64,000 bases of DNA from an uncultured Paracoccaceae bacterium (GTDB lineage: Bacteria; Pseudomonadota; Alphaproteobacteria; Rhodobacterales; Rhodobacteraceae), in NCBI GenBank assembly GCA_947503775.1, contig CANNFE010000008.1, positions 1-64,000 of the forward strand, read 5' to 3'. Numbering within the stretch: the first letter of the stretch is position 1; the number at the start of each line of letters is the position of its first letter. This document shows positions 54,465-64,000 of this stretch, piece by piece. The notes under the pieces were generated by a model, which did no database searches, had not been told where the DNA came from, and worked only from the letters and a program-made list of their open reading frames with translations. The translations under genes and the position numbers were made by a program.

Positions 54465-54492
54465 AAAAAAGGCGCCACGGAGGGCGCCTTTT
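54465..54492. terminator. Bidirectional terminator between the DUF3445 gene and glnA
   Basis: AAAAAA-GGCGCC with a six-base loop and GGCGCC-TTTT, so a transcript from either side meets a U-tract. It lies between the convergent genes. Confidence 0.8.
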
Positions 54493-54511
54493 CCTTGGGA
54501 TGGGGTGGAGA

Positions 54512-55918
54512 TCAGCAGCTGTAGTAGAGCTTGAATTCCACCGGGTGGGGCGTGTGCTCGTAGGCGTAGACCTCTTCCCATTTCAGCTCCATGTAGCCGT
54601 CGAGCTGATCGCGCGTGAAGACGTCTCCGGCCAGAAGGAAGGCGTGGTCGGCTTCGAGTTCTTCGAGCGCTTCGCGCAGGGAGGCGCAGACGGTGGGGAT
54701 GTCGGCGAGTTCCTCGGGCGGCAGATCGTAGAGGTCCTTGTCCGAGGAAGGGCCCGGGTCGATCTTGTTCTGGATGCCGTCGAGACCGGCCATCAGCAGG
54801 GCGGCGAAGCACAGATAGGGGTTCGCCGACGGGTCGGGGAACCGGGCCTCGACGCGCTTGGCCTTGGGGCTTTCGGCCCATGGGATCCGCACGCAACCCG
54901 AGCGGTTGCGGGCGGAATAGGCGCGCAGCACGGGCGCCTCGAAGCCCGGGATCAGGCGCTTGTAGCTGTTGGTCGAGGGGTTGGTGAAGGCGTTGAGCGC
55001 CTTGGCATGTTTGAGGATGCCGCCGATGAAGTAGAGCGCCTCCTGGCTGAGATCGGCATATTTGTCGCCCGCAAAGAGAGGGCTGCCGTCCTTCCAGACC
55101 GACATGTTCACATGCATGCCGGTGCCGTTGTCGCCCGCGATCGGCTTGGGCATGAAGGTCGCCGATTTGCCGTAGGCCTGAGACACATTGTGGATGACGT
55201 ATTTGTATTTCTGCAGCTCGTCGGCTTGCGTCACGAGGCTGTCGAAGATCAGGCCCAGCTCGTGTTGGCAGGAGGCGACCTCGTGGTGGTGCTTGTCGAC
55301 CTTCATGCCCATGCGCTTCATGGTGGAGAGCATTTCGGAGCGGATGTCCTGGCCGTCATCGATGGGATTGACCGGGAAATAGCCGCCCTTGATACCGGGA
55401 CGGTGGCCCATATTGCCCATCTCGTAATCGGTGCCGCCGTTCCAGGACGCGTCGAGCGCGTCGACCTCGTAGGAAACCTTGTTCATGTCGACCGAGATCT
55501 TGACGTCGTCGAAGAGGAAGAATTCCGCCTCGGGACCGAAATAGGCGGTGTCGCCGATGCCGGAGGATTTGAGGTAGGCCTCGGCCTTTTCCGCGGTCGA
55601 GCGGGGGTCGCGGTCATAGGCTTCGCCGGTATCGGGCTCGACGATGGAGCAGTGCAGGCAGAGCGTCTTTTCGGCGTAAAAGGGATCCATATAGGCGCTG
55701 GCCGTGTCGGGCATCAGCTTCATGTCGGACTGGTCGATCGACTTCCAGCCGGCGATCGAGGAGCCGTCGAACATGAACCCTTCCTCGAGGAAATCCTCGT
55801 CGACCTGATCGGCCATCACGGTCACGTGTTGCAGCTTGCCGCGCGGGTCGGTGAAGCGGATGTCGACATATTCGACATCTTCGTCCTTGATCGTCTTGAG
55901 AACGTCCTTGTTGCTCAT
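54512..55918 (-). CDS. glnA: Glutamine synthetase type I
   Basis: A 468-residue enzyme (dodecamer) that makes glutamine from glutamate and ammonia. Visible are the GS motif [25 protein letters not shown], the metal/ATP site [20 protein letters not shown], the NRSGCVRIP region and the adenylylation loop [13 protein letters not shown] (tyrosine expected to be modified by GlnE). Start at ATG 55918. It lies downstream of glnB on the same strand, with a 264-base repeat-rich spacer. Confidence 0.98.
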   Translation of the reverse strand: MSNKDVLKTIKDEDVEYVDIRFTDPRGKLQHVTVMADQVDEDFLEEGFMFDGSSIAGWKSIDQSDMKLMPDTASAYMDPFYAEKTLCLHCSIVEPDTGEAYDRDPRSTAEKAEAYLKSSGIGDTAYFGPEAEFFLFDDVKISVDMNKVSYEVDALDASWNGGTDYEMGNMGHRPGIKGGYFPVNPIDDGQDIRSEMLSTMKRMGMKVDKHHHEVASCQHELGLIFDSLVTQADELQKYKYVIHNVSQAYGKSATFMPKPIAGDNGTGMHVNMSVWKDGSPLFAGDKYADLSQEALYFIGGILKHAKALNAFTNPSTNSYKRLIPGFEAPVLRAYSARNRSGCVRIPWAESPKAKRVEARFPDPSANPYLCFAALLMAGLDGIQNKIDPGPSSDKDLYDLPPEELADIPTVCASLREALEELEADHAFLLAGDVFTRDQLDGYMELKWEEVYAYEHTPHPVEFKLYYSC

Positions 55919-55995
55919 TGTCTTCCCCTTGGGTTGGATACGTCTTCGGAAGGGTTCGGCCCGGTCTTGCGCCGGGCGCTGTGGTTGCGGGTGAG

Positions 55996-56016
55996 GCCCC
56001 GGATCAGGTCCGGGGC
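55996..56016. repeat. Dispersed palindromic repeat, copy 2
   Basis: GCCCCGGA-TCAGG-TCCGGGGC; identical arms to the copy at 36.4 kb (which is read in the opposite sense) and to copy 3. In the glnA-glnB spacer, 78 bases upstream of the glnA start. Confidence 0.75.
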
Positions 56017-56147
56017 GCGTCGGGTTGTCGAGTTTCGTCGGAGCCGAGACAGGCGAAATCCGGAGTTATTCTCCGGGCAGGCTGTTTGGCTGGAGATATC
56101 GAGCCCCGGACCGCCCCGGAGGCAGGTGGCCCGCCAGGCGGAGCGAG

Positions 56148-56167
56148 GCCCCGGATCAAGTCCGGGG

Positions 56168-56168
<1 letters not shown>
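56148..56168. repeat. Dispersed palindromic repeat, copy 3
   Basis: GCCCCGGA-TCAAG-TCCGGGGC; it directly abuts the long stem loop over the glnB stop codon. Together with copy 2 it gives two copies within 180 bases of one spacer, separated by other GC-rich partial repeats (about 56099-56140). Confidence 0.75.
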
Positions 56169-58365
<2,197 letters not shown>

Positions 58366-58580
58366 CGCGGCGCCTTTCATCTGGCGAAAAATATGCTCGC
58401 CGAAGGCCGTCCCGACCTAGCGCGGACCAGCCTCCAAACTGACCGCCAGATCCGGCCATCCGCCTGCTGCGCACCGCCCGCCGCAGGTGCGCGGGTCCGG
58501 CGCAGCCGGGGACGCTCCCGCCGCCTGTCTTGTGAGCGCCGCAGGGAGCCGATAGACCGGCCCCAAAAGGGAGGCGCGAG

Positions 58581-59510
58581 ATGAAGGCGTTCGTATTTCC
58601 GGGCCAGGGGGCCCAGACGCTTGGCATGGGCCGGGATCTGGCAGAGGCCTATCCGGCGGCCAGGGCGGTGTTCGACGAGGTGGACGAGGCCCTCAGCGAG
58701 CCTTTGAGCGAGATCATCTGGGGCGAGGATCAGGACGCCCTGACGCTGACGCGCAATGCGCAGCCAGCCCTGATGGCGACGTCGATGGCGGCGATGCGGG
58801 CGCTGGAGGCCGAGAGAGTGACGATCACCGATGCGGCCTTTGTCGCGGGGCACTCGCTGGGCGAATATTCTGCCCTTTGTGCCGCCGGAGCGCTGACGCT
58901 GGCCGAGACGGCGCGGCTTCTTCGCACGCGCGGCCAGGCGATGCAGGCGGCGGTTCCGGTGGGTGAGGGGGCCATGGCGGCGCTGCTGGGGCTCGATTTC
59001 GAGGCGGCCTCGAAAGTGGCCGCCGAGGCCGCACAGGGCGAGGTCTGTCAGGCGGCCAATGACAACGATCCCTCGCAGGTCGTCGTCTCGGGCCATAAGG
59101 CGGCGGTGGAGCGCGCGGTGGATCTGGCCAAGGCGGCCGGCGCCAAGCGCGCGGTGTTGCTGCCGGTTTCGGCGCCGTTTCATTGCGCCCTGATGGCGCC
59201 GGCGGCCGATGTGATGGCAGAAGCGCTGGCCGAGGCGCGGATCGAGGCGCCTGATGTGCCGGTGATTGCCAATGTCAGCGTGGAGCCGGTCACGGGTCCC
59301 GGAGAGATCCGCACCCGGCTGGTCGAGCAGGTCACGGGCACGGTGCGCTGGCGCGAGAGCGTCGCGCGGATGGCCGCCGAGGGCGTCACCGAGATCTGGG
59401 AGATCGGCGCGGGCAAGGCCCTGTCGGGCATGATCCGGCGGATTGACCGGTCCATCGCGACGCGGCCCGTGGGCACGCCGGACGAGGTTCGGGCGGCGGC
59501 TCAGGGCTGA
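58581..59510 (+). CDS. fabD: Malonyl-CoA-acyl carrier protein transacylase
   Basis: A 309-residue enzyme moving malonyl from CoA to ACP for fatty acid elongation. Motifs are FPGQGAQTLGMG at the N-terminus, AGHSLGEYSALCAAG (serine nucleophile near residue 93), VVSGHKAAVERA and PVSAPFHCALM with the catalytic histidine. It has a ribosome site GGGAGG. It starts the cluster fabD-fabG-acpP; the region 58366-58580 upstream holds no gene. Confidence 0.97.
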   Translation: MKAFVFPGQGAQTLGMGRDLAEAYPAARAVFDEVDEALSEPLSEIIWGEDQDALTLTRNAQPALMATSMAAMRALEAERVTITDAAFVAGHSLGEYSALCAAGALTLAETARLLRTRGQAMQAAVPVGEGAMAALLGLDFEAASKVAAEAAQGEVCQAANDNDPSQVVVSGHKAAVERAVDLAKAAGAKRAVLLPVSAPFHCALMAPAADVMAEALAEARIEAPDVPVIANVSVEPVTGPGEIRTRLVEQVTGTVRWRESVARMAAEGVTEIWEIGAGKALSGMIRRIDRSIATRPVGTPDEVRAAAQG

Positions 59511-59557
59511 GGGCGCCGATTTATGCATATTTATGACAAGATGAAGAGGAGCGGGGC

Positions 59558-60295
59558 ATGTTCGATCTGAGCGGGAAGACGGCTTTGGTGACGGGCGCAT
59601 CAGGCGGGATCGGCGGGGCGATCGCAAGCGCGTTGCACGGCGCCGGAGCGACGGTGGCGCTGTCCGGGACGCGGGAGGATCCGCTCAAGGCGCTGGCAGG
59701 CGAGCTGGGCGAGCGGGCGCATGTGCTGCCCTGCAACCTAAGCGATGCGGAGGCGGTGAAGGCGCTTCCCGGTCAGGCCATGGAGGCGATGGGGGGCTGC
59801 GATATCCTCGTGAACAATGCCGGGATCACGCGCGACAATATCTTCATGCGGATGTCGGACGACGAGTGGCAGTCGGTTCTGGACGTGAACCTGACCGCAG
59901 CGATGTGGCTGATGAAGGGCATGGTGCGCCCGATGATGAAGGCGCGCTGGGGGCGGATCGTGAATATCTCGTCCGTCGTGGGCGCGACGGGCAATCCGGG
60001 GCAGGCGAATTATGCCGCCTCCAAGGGCGGGCTGGTCGCGATGTCGAAATCGGTCGCCTATGAGGTGGCGAGCAGGGGGATCACCGTCAACTGCGTGGCG
60101 CCGGGCTTTATCACCACCGCGATGACCGACAAGCTGACGGACGACCAGAAGGCCGGGATCCTGGGCCAGGTGCCTGCGGGCCGGATGGGCGAGGCGGGCG
60201 AGATCGCGGCGGCGGTTCTTTATCTTGCCAGTCTCGAGGCGGCCTATGTCACCGGAACGACCTTGCATGTGAACGGCGGTATGGCCATGTTCTGA
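59558..60295 (+). CDS. fabG: 3-oxoacyl-ACP reductase
   Basis: A 245-residue short-chain dehydrogenase using NADPH. The cofactor motif TGASGGIGGAIA is near residue 14, NNAGITRDNIFMRM follows, and the catalytic YAASKGG (Tyr-xxx-Lys) is near residue 151. Family length is exact. It lies 47 bases after fabD and about 190 bases before acpP. Confidence 0.97.
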   Translation: MFDLSGKTALVTGASGGIGGAIASALHGAGATVALSGTREDPLKALAGELGERAHVLPCNLSDAEAVKALPGQAMEAMGGCDILVNNAGITRDNIFMRMSDDEWQSVLDVNLTAAMWLMKGMVRPMMKARWGRIVNISSVVGATGNPGQANYAASKGGLVAMSKSVAYEVASRGITVNCVAPGFITTAMTDKLTDDQKAGILGQVPAGRMGEAGEIAAAVLYLASLEAAYVTGTTLHVNGGMAMF

Positions 60296-60325
60296 CGACT
60301 TCCGCCTGAGGGGACGCTAAAGCGT

Positions 60326-60353
60326 TTGCCTGAGGTATACGGTGTGTTATAGG
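60326..60353 (+). promoter_or_regulatory. Possible sigma-70 promoter of acpP
   Basis: TTGCCT at 60326-60331 and TATAGG at 60348-60353 with a 16-base spacer, inside the 192-base gap between fabG and acpP. The gap suggests separate high-level expression of acpP. Confidence 0.35.
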
Positions 60354-60487
60354 CGGCGCAGATTGCCGCGGGCGAAACCCGTCCCATGACGTTTTGCCTT
60401 TGGCATCAAAGGCTTAGGAGCCGCCCTACTGGGGCTGATTGAAAGACCGGGACACTAAAAACCCGGAGGAATATGAGGAAATAGCGT

Positions 60488-60721
60488 ATGAGCGACGTCG
60501 AGAGCCGCGTTCGGAAGATCGTAGTGGAGCACCTTGGTGTGGAAGAGGACAAGGTGACGGAAAACGCCTCGTTCATCGACGATCTGGGGGCCGACAGCCT
60601 CGATACGGTCGAGCTGGTCATGGCCTTCGAGGAGGAATTCGGGATCGAGATCCCCGACGATGCCGCGGAGACGATCCAGACCTTCGGTGATGCTGTGAAG
60701 TTCATCAAGGAAGCCACCTGA
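60488..60721 (+). CDS. acpP: Acyl carrier protein
   Basis: A 77-residue acidic four-helix protein. The phosphopantetheine attachment site [16 protein letters not shown] (serine near residue 38) is complete, and the rest ([46 protein letters not shown]) is standard. Carrier of growing fatty acids for FabD, FabG and others. Followed by a terminator. Confidence 0.98.
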   Translation: MSDVESRVRKIVVEHLGVEEDKVTENASFIDDLGADSLDTVELVMAFEEEFGIEIPDDAAETIQTFGDAVKFIKEAT

Positions 60722-60754
60722 GCGCGGCCTCCTCACTCATTGATACAAAGAAGG

Positions 60755-60790
60755 GGCGCCCTGCATGATGCAAGGCGCCACTTTTCTTTT
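60755..60790 (+). terminator. Terminator of acpP
   Basis: GGCGCCCTGCA and TGCAAGGCGCC (one mismatch in 11) with a three-base loop, then ACTTTTCTTTT. It lies 33 bases after the acpP stop, in front of the convergent RTX gene. Confidence 0.8.
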
Positions 60791-60811
60791 GGCGGAGACC
60801 TGAAGAAGCGG

Positions 60812-62569
60812 TCAGAGCATGAAGTCGTTTTCGGACAATGTGTTGACCCACATGACCTCGATCTCGGCATCGACGCGGCCATCGCCGTTCTCGTCGATCA
60901 GCACGTAGTCCCCGTTGAAGCGGACCTCGCCTGAGCCGTTGGCGGAGAAGGCCCCTTCTTGGTATGCCAATCCGCCGAAATCGGTGAGATCGATCTTGTC
61001 GACACCGCTGTCGAAGCCCTTGATGACGTCGCGGGTGGCCTCGGTCGTTCCGGTATCGCCGGAGGCGAAGGTGAAGATATCGCGGGTGCTCGTCTCTTCC
61101 CAGTCCTGAAGGATGTCCGCGCCGCGCCCGCCGGTGATGATGTCGCGTCCATTGCCGCCGGTGATCGTATCGTTGCCGGTGCCGCCGGTCAGACTGTCGT
61201 TGCCATCTCCACCGCTGAGGACGTCATCGTCTGACCCTCCGTCGATGATATCGTTGCCGCCGTCGCCCCAGATGGTATCGCGCCCGCGTCCGCCCCAGAC
61301 GGTATCGTTGCCGCTGCCTGCGCCGACCGTGTCGTTGCCCCAGCCTGAGCTGACGCGGTCGTCGCCGGAGCCTGCCCAAAGCTCGTCCGAGCCTTCATTG
61401 CCGATCAGAACGTCCCGGCCGTCACCGCCGCTGATGACATCGTTTCCGGCGCCGCCGGACAGCACGTCATTGCCCTGGCCGCCGCCAAGCCGGTCGTCGT
61501 CATCGCCGCCGCCAAGGTGATCGTCGCCTTCCTCGCCCCAGATCTTGTCGCGACCTGCGCCGCCCCAAAGCTCGTCATTGCCACGTCCGCCGCCGATCTC
61601 GTCGTCTCCGTCGCCGCCCCAGGCGCGGTCGTTGTCGTGGCCGCCCCAGATCTTGTCGGACCCGCTTCCACCCCACATGAGGTCGGCGCCGGATCCACCT
61701 GCGAGCGTATCGTTGCCGGATCCGCCGTTCAGGCTGTCGTTTCCGCTATCGCCATAAAGCTTGTCGTTTCCGTCCTGGCCCCAGATGCTGTCATTGCCGC
61801 GCCCGCCGCCCATATCGTCATTGCCGATGCCGCCGACGATGATGTCGTTGCCGTTCTCGCCCCAGAGTTTATCGCTGCCGGCATCGCCGTACATGATGTC
61901 ATTGCCGTTGCCGCCGCCGGAGGTGTCGTTGCCGGTGCCGCCGCGCACGCGGTCGTCCCCGTCGCCGGCCCAGATCTTGTCATGGCCTGCGCCGCCCTCG
62001 AAGAGCTCGTTTGCGGCATCGGCAAGCTCGAGGCTGTAGGTGCCGCTATGGAGGGTGTCGTTGCCGCCGGTGCCGTAGACGATGTTTTCGCCGTTGAGGT
62101 AGTAGTTCAGCCAGCCCGCGACGTCGTCGACGCGTTCGTTCTGGTCGCCATCCTCGTTGCGGAAGCGACCGTCCTTCACCTCGAAGCCGACATGGTAGAT
62201 CGCGTCGGCGACGGTATCGACGAATTTGCGGCCCTGGAATTTGAGAGTGCCGCCGTCGCCCTGAACGAGGTGAAAGCCGGTTTCGACCCGGCCTTCGTCA
62301 TTGCCGTGGCCGTCGACGAAGTCGGCGTAAAGGTCGGGGTTTTGCCGGATATAGGCGCTGACCTTGATCAGGTCCTGCGGTGTCAGCTTGCCGTCGGCAT
62401 TGACGCCTGTGGCGCGGATCGCTTCGAGGATCACGCCGTTCATCAGATAGGCGGCGTCGATGCCGCCTTGCAGATCGGCGGCTGAAATCCTGTCGGTCAG
62501 CGTCTTGTCTCTTGCAACGTCGGAGGCGATGGCTTCGAGGCCGGGGGCGCTCGTGGCTCTCTGGGGCAT
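60812..62569 (-). CDS. RTX-type calcium-binding protein
   Basis: A 585-residue protein. Residues 1-170 are non-repetitive and contain a dockerin or EF-hand-like loop (GVNADGKLTPQDLIKVSAYI) and an acidic DEDGDQNERVDD-type patch (FRNEDGDQNERVDDVAGWL). Residues about 185-480 are tandem GGxGxDxux nonapeptides (for example GGAGRDKIWG, GGDGNDSLTG), about 30 copies, in which calcium-bound parallel beta rolls form. The C-terminal 100 residues (DIFTFASGDTGTTEATRDVIKGFDSGVDKIDL) are typical of type I secretion substrates, and LIDENGDGRVDAEIEVMW is another EF-hand-like loop. No HlyB/HlyD genes are adjacent. No enzyme domain recognised. Confidence 0.9.
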   Translation of the reverse strand: MPQRATSAPGLEAIASDVARDKTLTDRISAADLQGGIDAAYLMNGVILEAIRATGVNADGKLTPQDLIKVSAYIRQNPDLYADFVDGHGNDEGRVETGFHLVQGDGGTLKFQGRKFVDTVADAIYHVGFEVKDGRFRNEDGDQNERVDDVAGWLNYYLNGENIVYGTGGNDTLHSGTYSLELADAANELFEGGAGHDKIWAGDGDDRVRGGTGNDTSGGGNGNDIMYGDAGSDKLWGENGNDIIVGGIGNDDMGGGRGNDSIWGQDGNDKLYGDSGNDSLNGGSGNDTLAGGSGADLMWGGSGSDKIWGGHDNDRAWGGDGDDEIGGGRGNDELWGGAGRDKIWGEEGDDHLGGGDDDDRLGGGQGNDVLSGGAGNDVISGGDGRDVLIGNEGSDELWAGSGDDRVSSGWGNDTVGAGSGNDTVWGGRGRDTIWGDGGNDIIDGGSDDDVLSGGDGNDSLTGGTGNDTITGGNGRDIITGGRGADILQDWEETSTRDIFTFASGDTGTTEATRDVIKGFDSGVDKIDLTDFGGLAYQEGAFSANGSGEVRFNGDYVLIDENGDGRVDAEIEVMWVNTLSENDFML

Positions 62570-62797
62570 GGTTTAACCTTTTGAACAGTTCACCCCATGC
62601 GAGTGCCTGAGCCGGTTAGGTCTGAGAAGCCGCACTGCAGCATTCCAGCGGGATCGGCGGATTTATGATTAACGGTGCGCTTTTCGGACGATAATCTGCC
62701 GAAAGGCGGGCGATTATTTCCAGGATCGCAAAAGTGGCGCCGGGCTACTCGAGAGGTAGATTCATCTACAGATAGAAGGGGTTAACGGCATTTTCCG

Positions 62798-63793
62798 TCA
62801 GGGGTGGAGATGCGGGGGATCTGCGATTTCGGTGACGGGCAGGCGGGAGCGGTCCGGGGCCTCGGTCGGGGTCGGGCCGAGGCGCAAGGCGGCGATCAGG
62901 CGGCTGGCGGGCAGGTTCAGCTCGGCAAGAAGGCGCGCCTCGCTGCCGGGATCGTCGACGAGGACAGACATGGGCCAGCTGGCGAAGCCGCACGCGGCCA
63001 TGGCGAGCGCCGCGCGGTAGTAGCGGCGCCCGGCTTCGAGCGCGGGAAGGTCCTGCGGAACGGAGAGAAAGGCCACGGCCGAGGCGGTTTCGGTGATGTC
63101 CTTTTCGGCGGTGAACCCCTTGGCGAGGCCGAGCCGGTCGAGCGGGGCGAAAAGGCCAAAGAAAGCGCCCATGAAGGCCGCTTGCCAGCGCGGCAGGCCA
63201 AGAGCGCGGGCATTGAGGCCGTCGCGGCTCCAATCCGGGTGGCGCTTGGAGAGGCGGGTCCAGGACAGCAGCTCTTTGCGGAAGGCAGGGTTCTGCAGAA
63301 GACGATGGGAGAGGGCGTCGTTTTGGGCGGCGATCTCGGTGATGCGCGATCTATTCGTGATCAGGTGAACGTCCGGATCGGTAGCCGCCCAGGTGGTGAG
63401 GGCCTGGAGCTGGCCCGGATCGGCCGGGGCGAAGGGCCTGCGATAGGTCAGGCGCGCGGACACGGCAGAGGCCAGCGGGTCGGGTTCGGCATATCCGCCG
63501 AGCGTGATCCGGGCGAGCGGTTCCGTGATCTGCGTGCCGAGCGGTGTGACCTGGGCGGCATGACCCTCTCCGGCGAGAGCGATGACCATGCCTTCGAGCG
63601 CGGTGCCGCAGCTGAGGATAAGATCGTGGTGCGAGGGATCGGCAACGGGCAGAGCGGCGCTTGGCGCGCAATGGAGCGTGATCGTGCCGTCGGGGGACAG
63701 CCTCCAGCGGGCGGGCTGGGTGTTGTGGACCGTGGGGGCGAGGGAGGCCTCGGCCACGCAGGTCAGGAAGGTGTCGTGGTCGAGGACGGTCAT
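62798..63793 (-). CDS. Acg/nitroreductase-family FMN-binding protein
   Basis: A 331-residue protein with SLAPTVHNTQPARWRL at the start (flavin-binding S-P-H-N-T-Q-P pattern typical of Acg-like proteins), LSCGTALEGMVIAL, RLTYRRPF, and a C-terminal half (AGRRYYRAALAMAACGFASWPMSVLVDD) as in nitroreductases. Related mycobacterial Acg proteins bind FMN but may store it rather than act as enzymes, so the reaction is uncertain. ATG 63793 overlaps the stop of the upstream GNAT-like gene (ATGA). The 228 bases to the RTX gene hold no gene; they include a short repeat (GTAGAT-TC-ATCTAC, 62756-62769). Confidence 0.83.
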   Translation of the reverse strand: MTVLDHDTFLTCVAEASLAPTVHNTQPARWRLSPDGTITLHCAPSAALPVADPSHHDLILSCGTALEGMVIALAGEGHAAQVTPLGTQITEPLARITLGGYAEPDPLASAVSARLTYRRPFAPADPGQLQALTTWAATDPDVHLITNRSRITEIAAQNDALSHRLLQNPAFRKELLSWTRLSKRHPDWSRDGLNARALGLPRWQAAFMGAFFGLFAPLDRLGLAKGFTAEKDITETASAVAFLSVPQDLPALEAGRRYYRAALAMAACGFASWPMSVLVDDPGSEARLLAELNLPASRLIAALRLGPTPTEAPDRSRLPVTEIADPPHLHP

Positions 63794-64000
63794 AGCGCTT
63801 TGCGGAAAAGATGAAGGCGTTGCAGTCGGCGCGCGCCGATCTTTTCGGGCTGGCGCAGGCTGGCCTCGTTGACGTCGGCGATCCAGGTGCCGCCGACGGT
63901 CTTGTAGCCGGCCTTGAGCGCGGCGCGGGAGATGCGATCGATCATCAGCGGGGTCAGGCCTTTGCCCTGCCAGTCGGGATGGACGCCGTAATAGATCACC
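63790..64000 (-). CDS. GNAT-like acyltransferase, 3' part only (cut by window edge)
   Basis: The last 69 or so residues of a protein whose start is beyond the window. It shows the acetyl-CoA binding stretch VHPDWQGKGLTPLMIDRISRAALKAGYKTVGGTWIAD, then NEASLRQPEKIGARRLQRLHLFRKAL. This matches the C-terminal part of GNAT-fold proteins (Q-x-x-G-x-G/A-type loop seen as QGKGLT). It is coupled to the Acg-like gene by a four-base overlap. Confidence 0.7.
   Translation of the reverse strand, partial: VIYYGVHPDWQGKGLTPLMIDRISRAALKAGYKTVGGTWIADVNEASLRQPEKIGARRLQRLHLFRKAL

Noticed and set aside
61120-62050. Tandem repeats that could look like a CRISPR array
   Set aside because: Units are 27 bases, divergent, without unique spacers, and translate to RTX nonapeptides in one frame; no cas genes are present.
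61517-62485. Valine/alanine-rich open frame opposite the RTX gene
   Set aside because: It is the complement of the GGxGxD repeat DNA and shows only the repeated inverse pattern.

Overview
The window looks like a chromosomal segment of a Rhodobacteraceae (roseobacter-type) alphaproteobacterium. Pointers to this are the high GC content, the block serS / yajC-secD-secF / Mth938-like / ccmABCDG, acnA beside a DUF1223 gene, soxBDAG sarcosine oxidase, and the DUF6314 and DUF1289 genes. This is inferred from gene content and protein style only; no rRNA or tRNA gene is present to confirm it. Genes on the left (about 1-22 kb) look somewhat less GC-rich than those on the right.

Layout. 1-1450: debris of a mobile element, an IS6-family transposase with three frameshifts that truncates a tyrosine integrase carrying three in-frame TAG stops. 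It abuts dusA, whose 5' end is a known island integration site. 1.5-5.3 kb: dusA, a TauE/SafE permease, and a ccmI-ruvX-DUF1289 operon read leftward. 5.5-11.3 kb: heterotetrameric sarcosine oxidase soxB-D-A-G, with two small membrane-protein genes between soxB and soxD. 11.4-16 kb: sodB, a small hydrophilic protein, a host-attachment/baeRF-type protein, a LysM protein and an Atm1-like ABC exporter. 16-21.1 kb: an RND efflux pair with a perfect 18-bp operator-like inverted repeat upstream. 21.3-24.8 kb: YfgM-like protein, BamB and Der. 24.8-28.1 kb: TspO-like protein, DUF2235 hydrolase and serS. 28.6-35.4 kb: yajC-secD-secF, a second TauE permease, an Mth938-like protein and ccmABCDG in one compact rightward run.

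35.4-38.9 kb is an accessory-looking patch (two hypotheticals, a sulfotransferase-like protein, creatinase). Then come acnA, a DUF1223 protein, three tandem perfect palindromes, and a leftward operon holding a nitrile-hydratase-type enzyme with its beta subunit split over two genes, a DMT transporter and an LpxL-like acyltransferase. 46-54.4 kb: an orphan fliG, a TPR protein and a small secreted protein sharing one cysteine motif, purB, DUF6314, bioY, a hydrolase-OsmC fusion, YrbL-like kinase and a DUF3445 (heme-dependent N-demethylase-like) protein. 54.5-60.7 kb: glnB-glnA with a repeat-rich spacer, a frameshifted and mosaic nnr gene, then fabD-fabG-acpP. The right end holds a large RTX protein, an Acg/nitroreductase-family protein and a GNAT-like protein cut by the window edge.

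How the genes fit together. Creatinase yields sarcosine plus urea, soxBDAG oxidises sarcosine to glycine, and the DUF3445 protein may also N-demethylate methylated amines, so the window carries a partial methylated-nitrogen catabolic route beside the glnB-glnA nitrogen-assimilation pair. The two ccm loci (ccmI alone, ccmABCDG together) both serve cytochrome c maturation. SecDF-YajC, BamB and the YfgM-like protein serve export and outer-membrane assembly. I found no clear single undescribed system. The most noteworthy signals are the split nitrile hydratase, the triple palindrome array, the stem loop over the glnB stop codon, the mosaic nnr gene and the small-protein insert in the sox operon.
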